The notes below the pieces were generated by a model, which ran no database searches, was not told the origin of the DNA, and was given only the letters and a program-made list of their open reading frames with translations. A DNA stretch of 64,000 nucleotides from assembly GCA_016785225.1 (NCBI GenBank), contig JAFBJZ010000510.1, positions 248,001 to 312,000 of the forward strand, in the 5' to 3' direction. The stretch comes from Psettodes erumei. Lineage: Eukaryota; Chordata; Actinopteri; Pleuronectiformes; Psettodidae. The translations under genes were made by a program, and so were the position numbers. This document shows, one piece after another, positions 14,501 through 27,193 of the stretch (positions are counted from its first letter, which is position 1; each line of letters opens with the position of its first letter).

Positions 14501-17500
14501 ACAGGGCAGGGCAGAAAGTCGAGTCTCTGTGTCAATAAATCGTCTTCTTTAAGTTCAGCAGATCACCTCTTCTGTTCGTGTCAAAGTAAACGCACGAGTG
14601 CGCACATAGTATTTGGATTTTAATTGCAAAACAAACTGTTGAGGGAAATTTGTATGCGTATAAAAGCAAAAGACAGTTACTTTTCAGATTTTTGTCTGCA
14701 GCGCGCTGGTGCTGTTAAAGCCAAACAACACAGTGTCAGACCTGCTGCAGAGCACAGGCTGTATCCAGGACAGATTTAATAAGGCTCTTAGAAGTGTGAA
14801 ATGAAAATCCTCGAGGAAATGTCTTCTACGTGACAACTCCCATAATCACGCAGCGCTTCTTTTTAGTTTAGGATTTACCAGATTAAGATTCAATATGACG
14901 TGGAGCTGCACAGGTGGGTGAGCGAGTCAGACTCTCACCTTTCTGGTGCAGGCCCTTCTTCTCATAGAGGATAATGAGCTCGCTGTACTTGTGGGCCTTC
15001 TTGAGGACGTTCTCGCTCTCCTCAATGTGGCAGTGGTTGTTCTCCAGGCGGAGCAGGGGGGACACCAGGGCCACGTTGGTCTGAAGGCGGAGGGTGGAAA
15101 TGCAAGCAGATAACACCACATGAATACTATGAACATTTCCAAATATGAATCCATCCAGCCCCTTAAAAGTTCAGGTTGCGTTTCCCCCAAAGACTACAAG
15201 CGGGCGACCTCGCTGATTAGCCGACCCTCTCTGCTTCACAACGTGTTTACTATTTAAATAATCTGGTGCAGATGCTTGGCGCTGCAAAGCAGGCACTATC
15301 TTCACAGGATCTCCAGTCAGGTGATCGGTGGGAGTTCATCGGCCTAATAGGGCTTATTATATGAAAAAGGAAGCACCTGGTTGTATCTCCCTGAACGCAC
15401 GTATCAAATGAACACGAAGGAACCGCAGAAAGACGGCATCCAGGCTGTTTGGCTCAACCTTTCTGGAGAGAAAGTTGTGTTTATTCTATAACTGTATCTT
15501 ATATCTTTTGTTTTAGATGAGATTTTGCCTCATAATTCCAAAGAAATGAATTTCTGCAGCGACTACACCTGAGCGACTGTCACACTCCTCACACTTTTAA
15601 CACGGGCCTCTTACTTACAGTGACTTACTTCCGAGTACATCTGCCAGTGAGCTGTTTTAACAGAGGACCCCTCTTCAGTCCACTTGCCACATGTGAGATA
15701 CGGCTACGTGCCTCTTGTTGCTGCCAGTTTCAATGAGCGTTAAGAATTACTGACTTATGAGATCATCTCATTTTGCTGTAAGCGGAGGGCGAAGAGCGCC
15801 AAGAGGCGATATAACATTCAAAACCTGGACCGGACTCGCTAACAATTACAATTTGCTTTTAAATCAAAAGCTATAATATTACACAGGGCCAGTGCTTGTC
15901 TGTCCCATGTTCTGTGTGTATCCATTAACCTACACTGTGGACAGATGCAGGCACATTAGGGAACGCTATGATAAATGCGTACTGGCAAACGGCAAAATGA
16001 CAACATAAAACATAAAAACAAATGGTACGTTGTGGACAGAGGACGGAGGGCAGTGTGCAACCTAGGGTGACGCCATAACAAAACAGTGGCACAGAGTAAG
16101 GGGTGTATTCTATGAATCAAGTTGAAGAATGAGAAGTAGCAAGATGATGGCCTTACATGCAGGTAACATTTCAGTAGGGTGGTGTCAATGATCTGCAGGA
16201 GTTTTTTGCGGCTTTTAATAGTCGGCGTGCCCGCCATGAGTGGAGAGGTTGTGGAAGGGTCCGAGTCATTCAGCTGTTTCACCAGGTGGCTGCGTTTCTG
16301 CGAGGACATTAAAGAAAGAAATGCTCTTTATTGATATTGCACTTCCTTTGATTTACAACAATTTCCTGGCCCCTCGCCCTTGTAGAGCCTCATTTAAAAC
16401 CCAAATCCTTTCCAAAGTGGAGTCAAAAACACAACGTTCGACCGCCACGAAGGACGTCACGCACACAGACCTGGGTGAGGTAATCAATGAGAGCGAGATG
16501 AGCCTTCTCCAGCTCTGCCCCGGACAGCGTGGGCAGAGGGTTAGGATAGTGCAGCTGTTTGCGGTACTCTGATGGCAGCAGGTCCGGGTAGAGTCCGATC
16601 ACATGGGTGGGATCTGCAGAGCACAGGATATGCCAAATTTATTTCACCTATGATACATGAGTTTGTTTAGCAGCCTTTGATTAAAGGAAAATGTGTTCTG
16701 AGGACAGAGTTTATCGTATAAACACAAAACATTAGAACAACATACGCAGGCCCTAAATTTAAGAGCTCATTAGAGCAAGGACGCTCTGTCATCACTGTGG
16801 AATAACATTTGCACACACGACATAACTGAAAGTCACATGTGAATAAAAAACATTTCCATTAATACAAACAATATGCAGATGTCTAAGGAGTTCAAGAAAA
16901 AGAAAAGTTGGCATAAACATGATCAAATTCTGGCTAGATTCACCTGAATTAAGTTTCAACTGCAAAACATATTATTTTAAGATATATATAAGATATCTGA
17001 CTCTTAAAGTGTAGCCCCCCAGGTAAGGCTGTAGCCTGAAAGGACAGGGTCCGGGTGAGAGCTCTACCTGTGCCCAGTTTGGCGAACACCTGCATGGAGT
17101 CATCGAATCTCTTCTGGCAAAACAGATTGAAGGCGTAGAGATTCTGGATGTGATGTATCTGCTGCTTCTTATCGCCATCTGAATCATCCTTCATCTTCTG
17201 GTAGAAAAAAAAAACAAAAAGCAAAAAAAAAAAATCATCACACAACAGCAAATTCCCTGTAGTTTACATTATCGGACTGTTCGCTTCCAAGAATGCAAAA
17301 ACCTCATGAACTGCCTTTTTGTCGGAAATGCTCCTGGAAAGCTCGACTGCTGGCTAAGAACGTCCATGAAGAGAAATACTGTTTGCTGTTTGAACGTCCT
17401 GCTGCTAATCAAGATAAATGACTTTAATGTTCCATCCTGCGAGCTAAAGTACAAACTGAATCCTTGGGAATTTAATAACAGATTTTAGTTAAGAAGTGAC

Positions 17501-20500
17501 TTTCTGTGTTTGCTCACCGCCAGCTGAAGAGCCAGCTCAAACTGCTTGTCCTGAAGGAGCTGCCTGATCTGGCTGGCTATTGACACTGGCACCAGGCGCC
17601 ACACAAAGTGGTTGCTGGCAACGTACACGATATTTTGCCTGCGAGAGATAAGAGGAGAAAACGCGATTAGGGAGAAAAGGTTGGAGCAAAAGTGTTTCTC
17701 TATGCAAGGAGGAACCGCCATTATCAGCATCATTATCGTGAGACGTGAGACCAAGAGAACTGCTGAGAGCGGCCAACGCTACGTGATATTCTTTTAGGGA
17801 CGCTGTGCATTGTAAACACAGCACAACCAAACATGCAACTCAAAAGTGCTGAAATACATCAGTACTGAATTGGGATTGCTAGCAACGTGACAACAAATCT
17901 GTAACTCATTTTAACATAATCTGTGCCTCATTAAAATAATAAGTGTTTCTCATTAAAACATGTTGCTGGTGAAAAATAAAAATGTGGGATGCTGTTAAAA
18001 CAAAACCACAAACGCAATCAGAAAGCTTTCAATTTACTAGCTTCCTTTGCACAATTTGATCAATAAAATTGTGACAAAAGATGAGAAATTTCACTGTAAA
18101 ATCATTTAGAGGTGCAACAATGCACCAAAGCGAGGCGTGATGTGAAGGGTTGAACTCCAACACAAAAGCCAAACGGCAAAAAAGTTTGTGTGCGATTGGA
18201 ATGGGGAAATTGGACAGCGGTTTAAAACTGCAGATAGCTGCCTTTGCAACAAGTCAGACAGGAAATCCTACGAAAATCCGAACGTAATGACAAGAACGGC
18301 GAGACTCCAGAGAGGCTGCCGCCTGCCTCACCCCGCTGAGGTGATGAAGCGAGGCCTCTGCAGCTCCACGCTCTGCACCAGCAGCCTCGGCTCCAACGTC
18401 CGGATCTCCACGTACCGGGGGAGAACAGCAATGATGTACGGAGGCTGGTGCTCTGAGAACGTTAGGGGGGAAAGGCAAGGGTGTCAGATTTGTGTGCACG
18501 TCAAACACAATCTGAATTAACACAAGTGGGTTTGATTGACAAATATTACATATCCTCTGCAAAACGTTAAAGAACTGTGTTAACAAACAGGTTCCACAAA
18601 TGAATTTGAAGTTAAAATCTAAACAGATGGTTCCACTTTTAAAGGAAAAGAAGGTAAAGTACATTTTGCATACATAATTACATTCATGGGTGATGGCGCT
18701 TACGTTTTTTTTTCTAGTTTAATCAGATCTTTAGAAAGAGAGAAGGCATTACCACAAACTTTTGCATTGTTCTGTGTGATTTGCCCTTTTGAGTGTTTTG
18801 CTGTCCACGCAACATGAATTCTCTGTCTTGAGAGCAGGTGCATCGTTTGTGTTTATGGAGTGAAGCCCCTGAGGCTAACTGGGCAGGAAATCTACCCAAG
18901 AGACAGTTATCGAGACAGGACTGAGGCTGGACAGACTACGCCCACAGGCGAGAGCACAGGACCTCTGCTCCGGCCACGACCAGGTGGGACAGTCAGTATA
19001 AAGGATTTTGAACGGACTCCTCCTCTGCTGACGCACGCCAACGCCACGTTGTTGACTACATGAACGCAAGGAAATTGCCAACGGTATGAAACTGCTGCTC
19101 GGAGGCTTCATTTCCCTTTCATATTGTTCCTCTGCATTCCAGTGAGCACAGACAAAGAGAGCTTGAAAACAACGAGCGAGCACGTCTGCACCACTTCTGT
19201 CACAGAGTTCATTAGTAACCCAGACCTGTGGTGCCTTAGTCACAGGATAAAAAAAAAAAGCTGATCTAAAACCGTCTCTTCTCTTCTGACATGTGGGAAA
19301 CAGCAGCGCATCTCAGACAGGCTGGAAAGAAAAGCCTTTACACAAGGGGAGGAAAGATTAGGGAAGATAAAAGAAAAGCCGGGCGGCAGCTCGGTGACAA
19401 AAATCGACAGAGCGGCGGCAGCATTTGGGCCATGTGCTTTGCCAAGAGTTTGTCTTAACATCCAGTTGTGGACGTGGACAGACCTGCACGATCGGTGTGA
19501 ATGAGACAGACTGTCCTGTTACAGGAACGTTAATAGTGTGCAAACGTAACGTTTCGTAAACAGTCAGTGAAAACTGCAGTAAATGCTGCTACCGTATACG
19601 TCGGTAGCTCACTGTCACCAGAGAGGATCTGAATCTTTCATAGTTTACCCCAAAGGAAGGAGATTAATCTCCCATTATTCTCACACTCCTGCTGTCTTTC
19701 TTTTTTTCAAATTTCTGTAACAAACAAAAACCTGCGTGAGACCTAGAATTATGTAAATTTATGCCAATCACTAAAACTAAATGTTATAATTGTAAGTCTT
19801 TGCGGCAGCTTGTCTTCTGTCCCCCTGTGCCAAAAATGCTGGAAAAACTGCTTCCCCTTGAGGAGTTGCTTTGTTTGCTTTGGTGCTGGTTCATTTTCCA
19901 CTTACCAGCGCAGAGGGGTATTATCATGTGCCAGCTTGTTAATGTTAAGCGGTCAAAATATAAAGTCAGACGTCTCTTTGGCAAAATCAATAGATGCCTG
20001 CCCTTGAGGTACAAATAAAGCCCAATGAAATATAGTATAGTTATTGGAACGTGACTAAGACACGCTCTGTTTCTGCAAAAGTGTGGGCTTTTGAGTGCTT
20101 TTATTGTTTATTGAGAGTGAAAGAAAAGCACAACACAAAAATCAAGCGGATTCTGTTTTCCCTGGGTGAAAGCGACTGCCAGGGCTGACACATTTTGGCC
20201 GAGCATCTTCTGTGTTATCTGGAAGACTCACTATAAACTACGGAGAGCTGGGGGAGGATTTTTGGCTCTATTTGCTCTGCATCGGTGTCCCCTTTTGACT
20301 TTGCTGTCAGTCCCTGTTGATACTGAATACAAGTTAACCCGAGCGAAGACAAGGCACAACCTGACGGAAAGTACGCATGCATCTCAAACATAACTCAGTG
20401 TCGCACCACAGACTCGGTGCTCAGTTTTGAAGGGTTTTTTGGTGCTTATTATTTCTTACCCATCGCTATAGGGATGTCTGTCCAGTTCAGAGCACACTTC

Positions 20501-23500
20501 TGGGTGCAAACGCCCTCTTCATTTAAGACCACAGTTAGGTCATCCTGCCCGACGGCCACCTTCCCATCAGCCAGTGGGGCGACCAGAGGCTCCAGCTGTT
20601 TCCCGGTGGGGAAGAGCTCCTTGATGGAGCCGCGGCCATCCATCTGGTTGACAGGAGAGATAGTATGGGTCCAGTCAGGGAATACACAAACTATTAATAA
20701 TACCCTAGTGGCATAAATGTTATCTGCAAGGTCGGTTACCAAGGGCTCTACACACACATTAAAGCAACATTAATTAAATGCTGATTAGATAGGGAATAAC
20801 TGCAAGCATGAGTTGATGATACAAACAACAGAAATGGGGGAAAAAAGGAAAACACCCTTAAATAAACACACAAATTAAGACAACAGACAAGAACAAGTCA
20901 CGGTACATAACATCCTCTGTTTGTGTTTTCAGAGGAAGTATAAAAAGATCATTTTAAAGTGACACTCCTCTCAACATCTGTCAAAGAAACGGTCCCTGCA
21001 GACTTTGCAAGGCACCTGCAAAATGTTTGCAACTTGGCTCTTCGCAGAACGATGAATAAAAGATGCGAGCTTGTTCAGGCAAGAGTCAGGACAGGGACAA
21101 GCTCGACAACGGTGCCCATAGACCACTGAGAGCTGAGACTGTCAGGAGTTCAGCATTTTAGCACAAACTGAATGTACAGATGGGAACGGTGGAGAGGGGG
21201 AGTTGTGCAGAAAGGTTTAAGTGGTTTCTATAAATGCTTTGAAGCTTCCCTGAAAACCTGTCACTGTCTGAAGCCATTTAACTCCCGTGAATCCAAGCTG
21301 CAGCCTCTCTTCTCCATTAAGGAACACACCATAAACCTAATAATACCTTCTTGCACGTCTACAAAGGATGGGCATTTCAAATGCAAATGATAGATTATGG
21401 GCGGGGAATCGCTTTAAGCTGTAAGTAGCTACAGATAAATAAAGCTGTGTGCAAAAAAAAAGCGTTATCCTTCCCAGCAGCACATACCCGAATGAGGTAA
21501 TAGTCCCGTTTGAAACCGACACATATGGAGTTTTCACACCAAGCCATGGACTTTGGAATATCGGGTGCGGCGAAGTCCCCCTAACAGACGAAAAAGGAAA
21601 ACATTAAGATGTGTCAAACGATGGGGGGGCTCTGAATCTGGATCAGACTATACTGAGTCACAGCTCAAATATATTTTATTTTTACCTGCAGCTCGTGGAA
21701 CTCTCTATCCTTCCAGTAATACAGCTGGAGTTTCTTTTTCACGGCGACACACATTCTCAACCTTTCCTCTCCTGCGACGGTTTGCTGAGTTAAACAAAAG
21801 AGACAAAATATTACATTTCATGATGTAAAAACAGGGAAAATCTGAGCACAACACAGAAATGTGGAAATGACTTATGACTGTCTTTTGGATACACCTGTGC
21901 CATAAGGTTTTTGTGTAAGCATTCCTTTTGCCTGTTTTATTCCATTTGTTGCAAACTACAGTACATTTTTACAATACACTGGTTAATGGATGTGTAATTG
22001 CTCTTTCCTGTCATCAAGGCCAGCATTGCAACACTCCAAATAGAGAGAGCCTCTTATTAGTGGGCATTCCAATGCTTTTTATTTTGTTAGAAAGGCTGTA
22101 ATTAGGGAATGATTTTTTTTTTACTTAAACTGTGTGAATGTGCTGCTGGGAAGCAGCAACATGTCAGATATCAGGAAATTAAATCAGAAATGACCAATTT
22201 AAAGGCTTTAAGTCTCTATTTTAAACTTAGGAAAACAGAGGATAGGAATTACTCTTTCAAAAACCAGAAAGAATACAGTGAGCTCCAGGGATCAGTTCGT
22301 GGTGGTATGAATTGTCTGGAGATTCAAAAACAATGGTTAAGACTGTCTCAGAACCTAATTTGATCAAAGTGAATAAAACTGTTCACTTAAAACTATCTGG
22401 GCTTAAATTAGTTTAGTATTAAGACACAGACTCATCCGTCTTTTGTCTTTCATTCATCCTCTAAGGTGTAACAGTATGACTGCAGCATTGGTAATACTGT
22501 ACAAGTGAAAAGTTTTCTCACTAGTAAGATTAAAAATGGGAAAGCAATACAAATGCATGAATATGATAGCATGGCTGTTTAGTATCAATACCACTGGCAT
22601 ATTGCCCAAAATCCAGTGTAACTGACCTGCAGATCACATGCAAAGAGCGTGGCTCCTTTGGCTTTGGACACCACAGTGATCTGCTGGAAGGTCAGGAGGT
22701 CATGGACGTGGATGTTGTTCTCTGCAGGAGAGAATCAACGAGATATTTTATGTTATTACTATAACATGTAATATCTCGAAAACTGAAAACTCTTACAGTT
22801 AGGAAAGTGATAAAAATGTATAAGTGAGAAAAACTTACCGAGAAGACTCACAAGAATTTTGTACTGTGAGACAACGTAAAGCTGTTGAAAGAGTAAGACG
22901 AACAGGTAAAGGAGGTTCAAATCACATGAATCCAAGATCAGCCAAGACATTAGTTACTAGTACATCACATCTGAGCCGAGAACAAACCAAAGCTCAGAGG
23001 TTTAAACAAATACTAGCTGTAAACATGATCAATTAATGAATCCATACTACTCAAGTTAAAGGTTGATCTGAGCCATCACACCAACTTTTGACAAAGAGAA
23101 CAGGGGAAAACACACTACGTGGTCCTGAAAATCTCAAAGCTTTTGATCTGTGTAGAAATGAGTCTTTAGTTATCCTAAATCTCATCCCCACAATCTTATC
23201 TACCTGCTGAATCTTCTTTGAGAAGTTCTTATTGGATTTTTCCAGTGTCACTTCAAACCGGTTGGTGCCTGAGGTGAAAAGAGACACGGTCGTCAAAAAG
23301 CATCATCGTAGTCATGCTTCAGTATATATTGTACTGTATGTAGACATGTTTTCATGCATGTATTATGTATAATCACCATTATTATTATCTATATTTAGAA
23401 TGTAAACTAACAGCTTGACTTATATAGAGACAAGATGTTGTTGCTTCTCTATATTCACGCACCTAAGTTTTTCACTCTACTTGTATGTACATTACATATT

Positions 23501-24110
23501 AGTTATATGTTTATGTTTACCATTTATATCCCTTCAGTTTTGTTGTCCTTGTTTATAGCTGCATGTATCAGTCTCATTGAGGGCAACTAAAACAGTCAAA
23601 TTCCTTGCATGTGTACACATATTTGGCCAGTGAATCTGATTTTCCTTCTGAAAATAACTCAGAGTTTTAAGTGAAACAGGCTGTTGACAAGGTCTGCAAA
23701 AACACAGGGAAACAAGTACCTGCATCTTTCTTTATTCGGTAGAGAAGGAGATGCCCTGGTTTTGTACCAACAAGCAGCCAGTCCTCTGTGGGATGCGAAA
23801 GTCAAGAGTCAATGATACTTCAGAGAATGCTGTCAGCTGTTTCAGACACGTCATGGTATCAAAACACAATCTTTTTCAGTATAGCCTGCAAGAAGATCAT
23901 TCCTGTCAGTGGCGAAACAACTCGACACAGTCAGGTGTGACACCTGAGACTGCAGCTCAATAACAGCAAAGAGAAAGCAGTGCAATGACAAGGAATAAAA
24001 GAGTAGCTGTGAGAAACATACAATGTCAACAACTTACCCCAGGCCGCAAGACAGTCAATCTGGAGGGGGAGCTTTTCCAAAATAGGTACTGGTTCATACG
24101 CGTCATGCAT
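5525..24110 (-). CDS. vps39: VPS39 (Vam6), HOPS complex subunit, complete, 24 exons
   Basis: HOPS subunit that tethers late endosomes, autophagosomes and lysosomes before fusion; it also acts in vacuole/lysosome-mitochondria contacts in yeast (family knowledge). Exons in transcript order: 24110-24038, 23785-23720, 23268-23204, 22881-22839, 22721-22627, 21784-21686, 21580-21488, 20643-20460, 18452-18332, 17638-17518, 17197-17068, 16613-16471, 16297-16157, 15080-14939, 12734-12648, 12087-12014, 11819-11603, 10488-10360, 9980-9878, 9499-9454, 8728-8579, 6433-6299, 6070-5979, 5606-5525. They total 2,631 nt, or 876 aa (human about 875). The start is ATG at 24110-24108, reading MHDAYEPVPILEKLPLQ as in human. 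Residues 1 to about 295 are a CNH-like beta-propeller, followed by clathrin-repeat helices (PYLEHIIYVW, LQVLELHHSKL). The C-terminus is a zinc-binding Vps39-2 module, with CRVCKKK near residue 837 and HYFCCKDRNVC close to the end. All junctions seen are GT-AG. Paralogue TGFBRAP1 is ruled out by sequence and synteny. Confidence 0.97.
12780..13330. promoter_or_regulatory. CpG-rich intronic island with three phased inverted CCAAT boxes (putative)
   Basis: This lies in vps39 intron 14, just upstream (minus-strand sense) of exon 15. The block is visibly rich in CG dinucleotides compared with the AT-rich introns around it. ATTGG, which is CCAAT on the minus strand, occurs at 12864-12868, 12891-12895 and 12919-12923, spaced 27 and 28 bp apart. 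A TGACATCA ATF/CRE-like octamer sits at 12964-12971 and a GC-box-like run at about 13131-13147. Long open frames on both strands here look like a by-product of the base composition. Promoter function is inference. Confidence 0.4.
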
Positions 24111-24642
24111 GTTAAAACGATATTACTGATTCAATTACAGATCGCAGTGATGGATCAATCCCACACGGAGTTGACGCCTCTCGGATAACAGCTGACTGAC
24201 GGACCGCTGGTGAATCTGTTAGCGTGATACACCTGCACTTGTCGCCATTAACCGACGGAGCAGTCCAGTGTTTCGACAGGCAACGAGAAAACCTAGTCTG
24301 GTTAACTCTGGCGTCGCTGGCTACTGTAATGACATGCAGTTTGGCGAGTTAGCCAGCTATCTCTCCGACCAAAACAAAAGCGTTAGCCTGCTAGCTCAGA
24401 AGTTAGCAAGCCACGGCTATTGCCCCTAAACATTGTTCCCTCTCAGTCCATGTGGACTGAAAACCGAGCCAAGGCAGCCGGTTACTTTGTAGATAACAAC
24501 TAACCTAAAATAAATTATCTGAAAATGCCTGGTAATAAACAACGCATTAATCTTAGCACTTAGTTTCGTTTGCTAGGTTTGCTTCTTGCTACTTCCTCAG
24601 TTGTGTTGACGACGGCTGCGCGAAAGAATGGGGTCTGACAGG

Positions 24643-24650
24643 CACGTGAC
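24643..24650 (-). promoter_or_regulatory. CLEAR-like E-box upstream of vps39
   Basis: Read on the minus strand the site is CAGTCACGTGCC, nine of ten bases of the CLEAR consensus GTCACGTGAC. It lies about 530 bp upstream of the start codon of a lysosomal tethering gene. TFEB control of lysosomal genes through such sites is established; its use here is inference. Confidence 0.4.
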
Positions 24651-24719
24651 TGAAGACAGCGCAGTCACGAGGAAAGAGTTAAAGGTGTATTGACAACATT
24701 TGTAGTGGTGCTGTACAAT

Positions 24720-24729
24720 TCTCGCGAGA
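24720..24729. promoter_or_regulatory. TCTCGCGAGA palindromic core-promoter motif
   Basis: A perfect ten-base palindrome about 610 bp upstream of the vps39 ATG. This motif is enriched in TATA-less vertebrate housekeeping promoters. The surrounding DNA is AT-rich, so the match stands out. Confidence 0.5.
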
Positions 24730-24730
24730 T

Positions 24731-25264
24731 CTTATTTATTGCACGTTTAAAAACATATGGGTTGAAGAAACAATTTCGTAACAATGATAAGGATAGCTTC
24801 ATTCGTTCTAAATGACTACTGACAAAATTGTGGGGTTTCAATCTGAGAAATATAATTGCACAATAATATATTTGCTGAGACAAGTTGAATTAGTTTATTA
24901 CGCTTATTTTATCTTATGCATAAAGAAGCCCAGGATATTTATCAAAAGTTACTTATTTTAATTTTGTAATTAAAAGCCAGAATTGTCTTTTTTGATGTTT
25001 TATTATTAGTATTATTATTATAGTTGTTTGTTTTTGTGTCTTCCTACTTTGCTGTTTTCTAATTATCAATTTAATGTTACAGCTTGAATTATTGCTTGAA
25101 AATTTTGAAAAGGTTATACTGTTTCAGGATACGCTGTTTTACTATACTGACATTATATATAACAGTAAACACTAAACAAAAAAGATACAAGTAATTAAAG
25201 ACATACAACAATTCCATAGAAAGCACCTACACATAAAAATCACCTAAATACACACAGATATTTA
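24731..25264. other. AT-rich intergenic spacer between vps39 and the tmem87a 3' end
   Basis: AT-rich sequence with no coding signal, between the vps39 promoter motif and the probable end of the tmem87a 3' UTR. The two genes are tandem on the minus strand. I see nothing functional in it. Confidence 0.5.
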
Positions 25265-27193
25265 CTAATGTTTCAATATAAATTTTATTTGCAAGACATA
25301 TGCAAAAAGCCATACAATATCAGCATCACATTACAATGCAGACTCACATCCAGAAATTGAGCTTTCATGTCTCTCTGAAATTACATATCCTCAACAAGAC
25401 TTGGACAAATATTTAAAAAAAAAAACAAAAACCCATAAATTAAGAAATTTAGAATATCCACACATACTGCAGTAGATTGCACAAGGACGGGGATATAACT
25501 GCTCGATAAAGCAGAACATCTTTTTGTAGTGTGAATAGTTTATAGTGTGTAAGTAGTAAATAGTAATAGTGTGGGATAGACTCAAAGGAATCTGTACTTG
25601 TAGTGACATGAAAAATATGAAATTATCATGTACAGTATGTTATAAAAACTACCATGTTCTACTAAATTTGGGTGAAGACCGAAATAAAACTCTGGCCCAG
25701 TCAGTGGAGGGCGAGTGAGAAAAGACTACATACATACAGTCACATGTATATTTAAATTTAGGTCCACACTACATCCACAAGTTTTATCAGTGGATTCTGC
25801 AATTCAGTAAACAAAAGTGTTTTCAGTTTGGTGACATGAAGTGGACCTAAATCTCTGCTGTTATGTGAAAAGCTACAAAATTTTACTTTTTAGAGATGAA
25901 AACAAATATACTTATTTTAGATTCATGACTACTTATGCCTGAAAACAGGTCTGGAAACAATTCATAAGGGTCATTCATTTTTTTCTCCCTCTGAGGACCA
26001 TGCAGCATTTTGTCAGTTAAAGCTTGAAAAATAAGAGTCACATTTTCCCTTGCTTGAACTGATCTGTGTGAAGATGACATCTCTGAGAAGTGATCTGGTG
26101 TAACGCTCGTGTCTACGAAATGACCACTTTTGATGTCTATGTACTTGGCTATGAAAGAGTTTCATGACCAACAATGTCATTGCTCTCTCACTACCCAGAA
26201 GCCAGTGTGTTCCAGTTAATACAAAGAATCCCCCAAAACACAGAACCAGCAGGTTCCCCCCCCCTGAAAACTGTGATATGCTTCAAGCATCAATATTCAC
26301 TGATGCAGCAGTAATCACATAATGTAACAGTGGCAAATTCAATTAATTTCTATATTCAAGATTATGTGTCAACAAATAAGTAAAGTACATACAGTTATCA
26401 TTTATTAGTTGTGAAAAATGAGCTCAAGAAATGTTCAATGCCTGGGTAAAAGCAAAAAAACATAACTTTTTAAAAAATTATTTGGCTAAATGGTTAATCA
26501 TATAACAGAGGTGCTTACTCTTTTAAATATGAAATTATGGCATCATGTGAAGTGTTGAATATGTACCACAATAAAACAAATTGTGAAAAAAAAGCAATTA
26601 ATTATAATTCCGATCGATTTGAGTGAGTGCTGGGGTCACTTTTGCAATTTCAAGTGGGAGGGAAAACTATTTAACTAGTTAGTTAAGTAATCCCAAATGT
26701 TTTCATCTTCACCCCAGTTATTAACAAACCACATGACCCATCAAATAAACTGTTCATCTAAATCCACAGGGAAGGATTTTGATAAATAATGAATTTCCAA
26801 TAAGAGCATTGTATTAAATGCCCAGTTTCTGCTTGATTTTGGCCAAGTTTGTGATGGTGAAGACATATTTTTGAAACAAAGTGCTTTGCTGTGTAACTGC
26901 TTTACTTTCACCCGAGTCTGAGAATGCCGGTCTAGAAATGAACAACAGCTGCCAACCCGTCCAACTCAGGGTTGCACAGCACCACCTTAGTCCAACACAC
27001 TATTCGTGTTTCTCTGAGCTAATTAAAGCATTAAACAATACTGTGACATGAAATTAAAAGGTTAAAGTGTCTGGAAAGAACAATTGGCCTTGCCCACATT
27101 TTTTGGTCATTGGATCACTCTGAATGCATTCATTGCTGCCTCAGTGAAATTGCTTTCTTTTCATTCTCACTTCATCTTCTTATTTTTTTCCTT
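25265..27193 (-). other. tmem87a: Probable tmem87a 3' UTR
   Basis: About 1.9 kb of AT-rich, non-coding sequence follows the tmem87a stop codon at 27194-27196. The best minus-strand AATAAA is the complement of TTTATT at 25284-25289. A closer polyadenylation site cannot be excluded, so the extent is approximate. Confidence 0.45.

Larger units (their letters stand above)
24111..24730 (-). promoter_or_regulatory. vps39: vps39 5' UTR and promoter region
   Basis: The block immediately upstream of the vps39 start codon carries two recognisable elements. CACGTGAC at 24643-24650 reads GTCACGTG on the minus strand and matches the CLEAR/E-box bound by TFEB/MiT factors. The perfect palindrome TCTCGCGAGA at 24720-24729 is a known core element of vertebrate housekeeping promoters. 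No TATA box is evident. Several short upstream ATGs on the minus strand end quickly in stops. The exact transcription start, and whether the 5' UTR is spliced, cannot be told from sequence. Confidence 0.55.
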
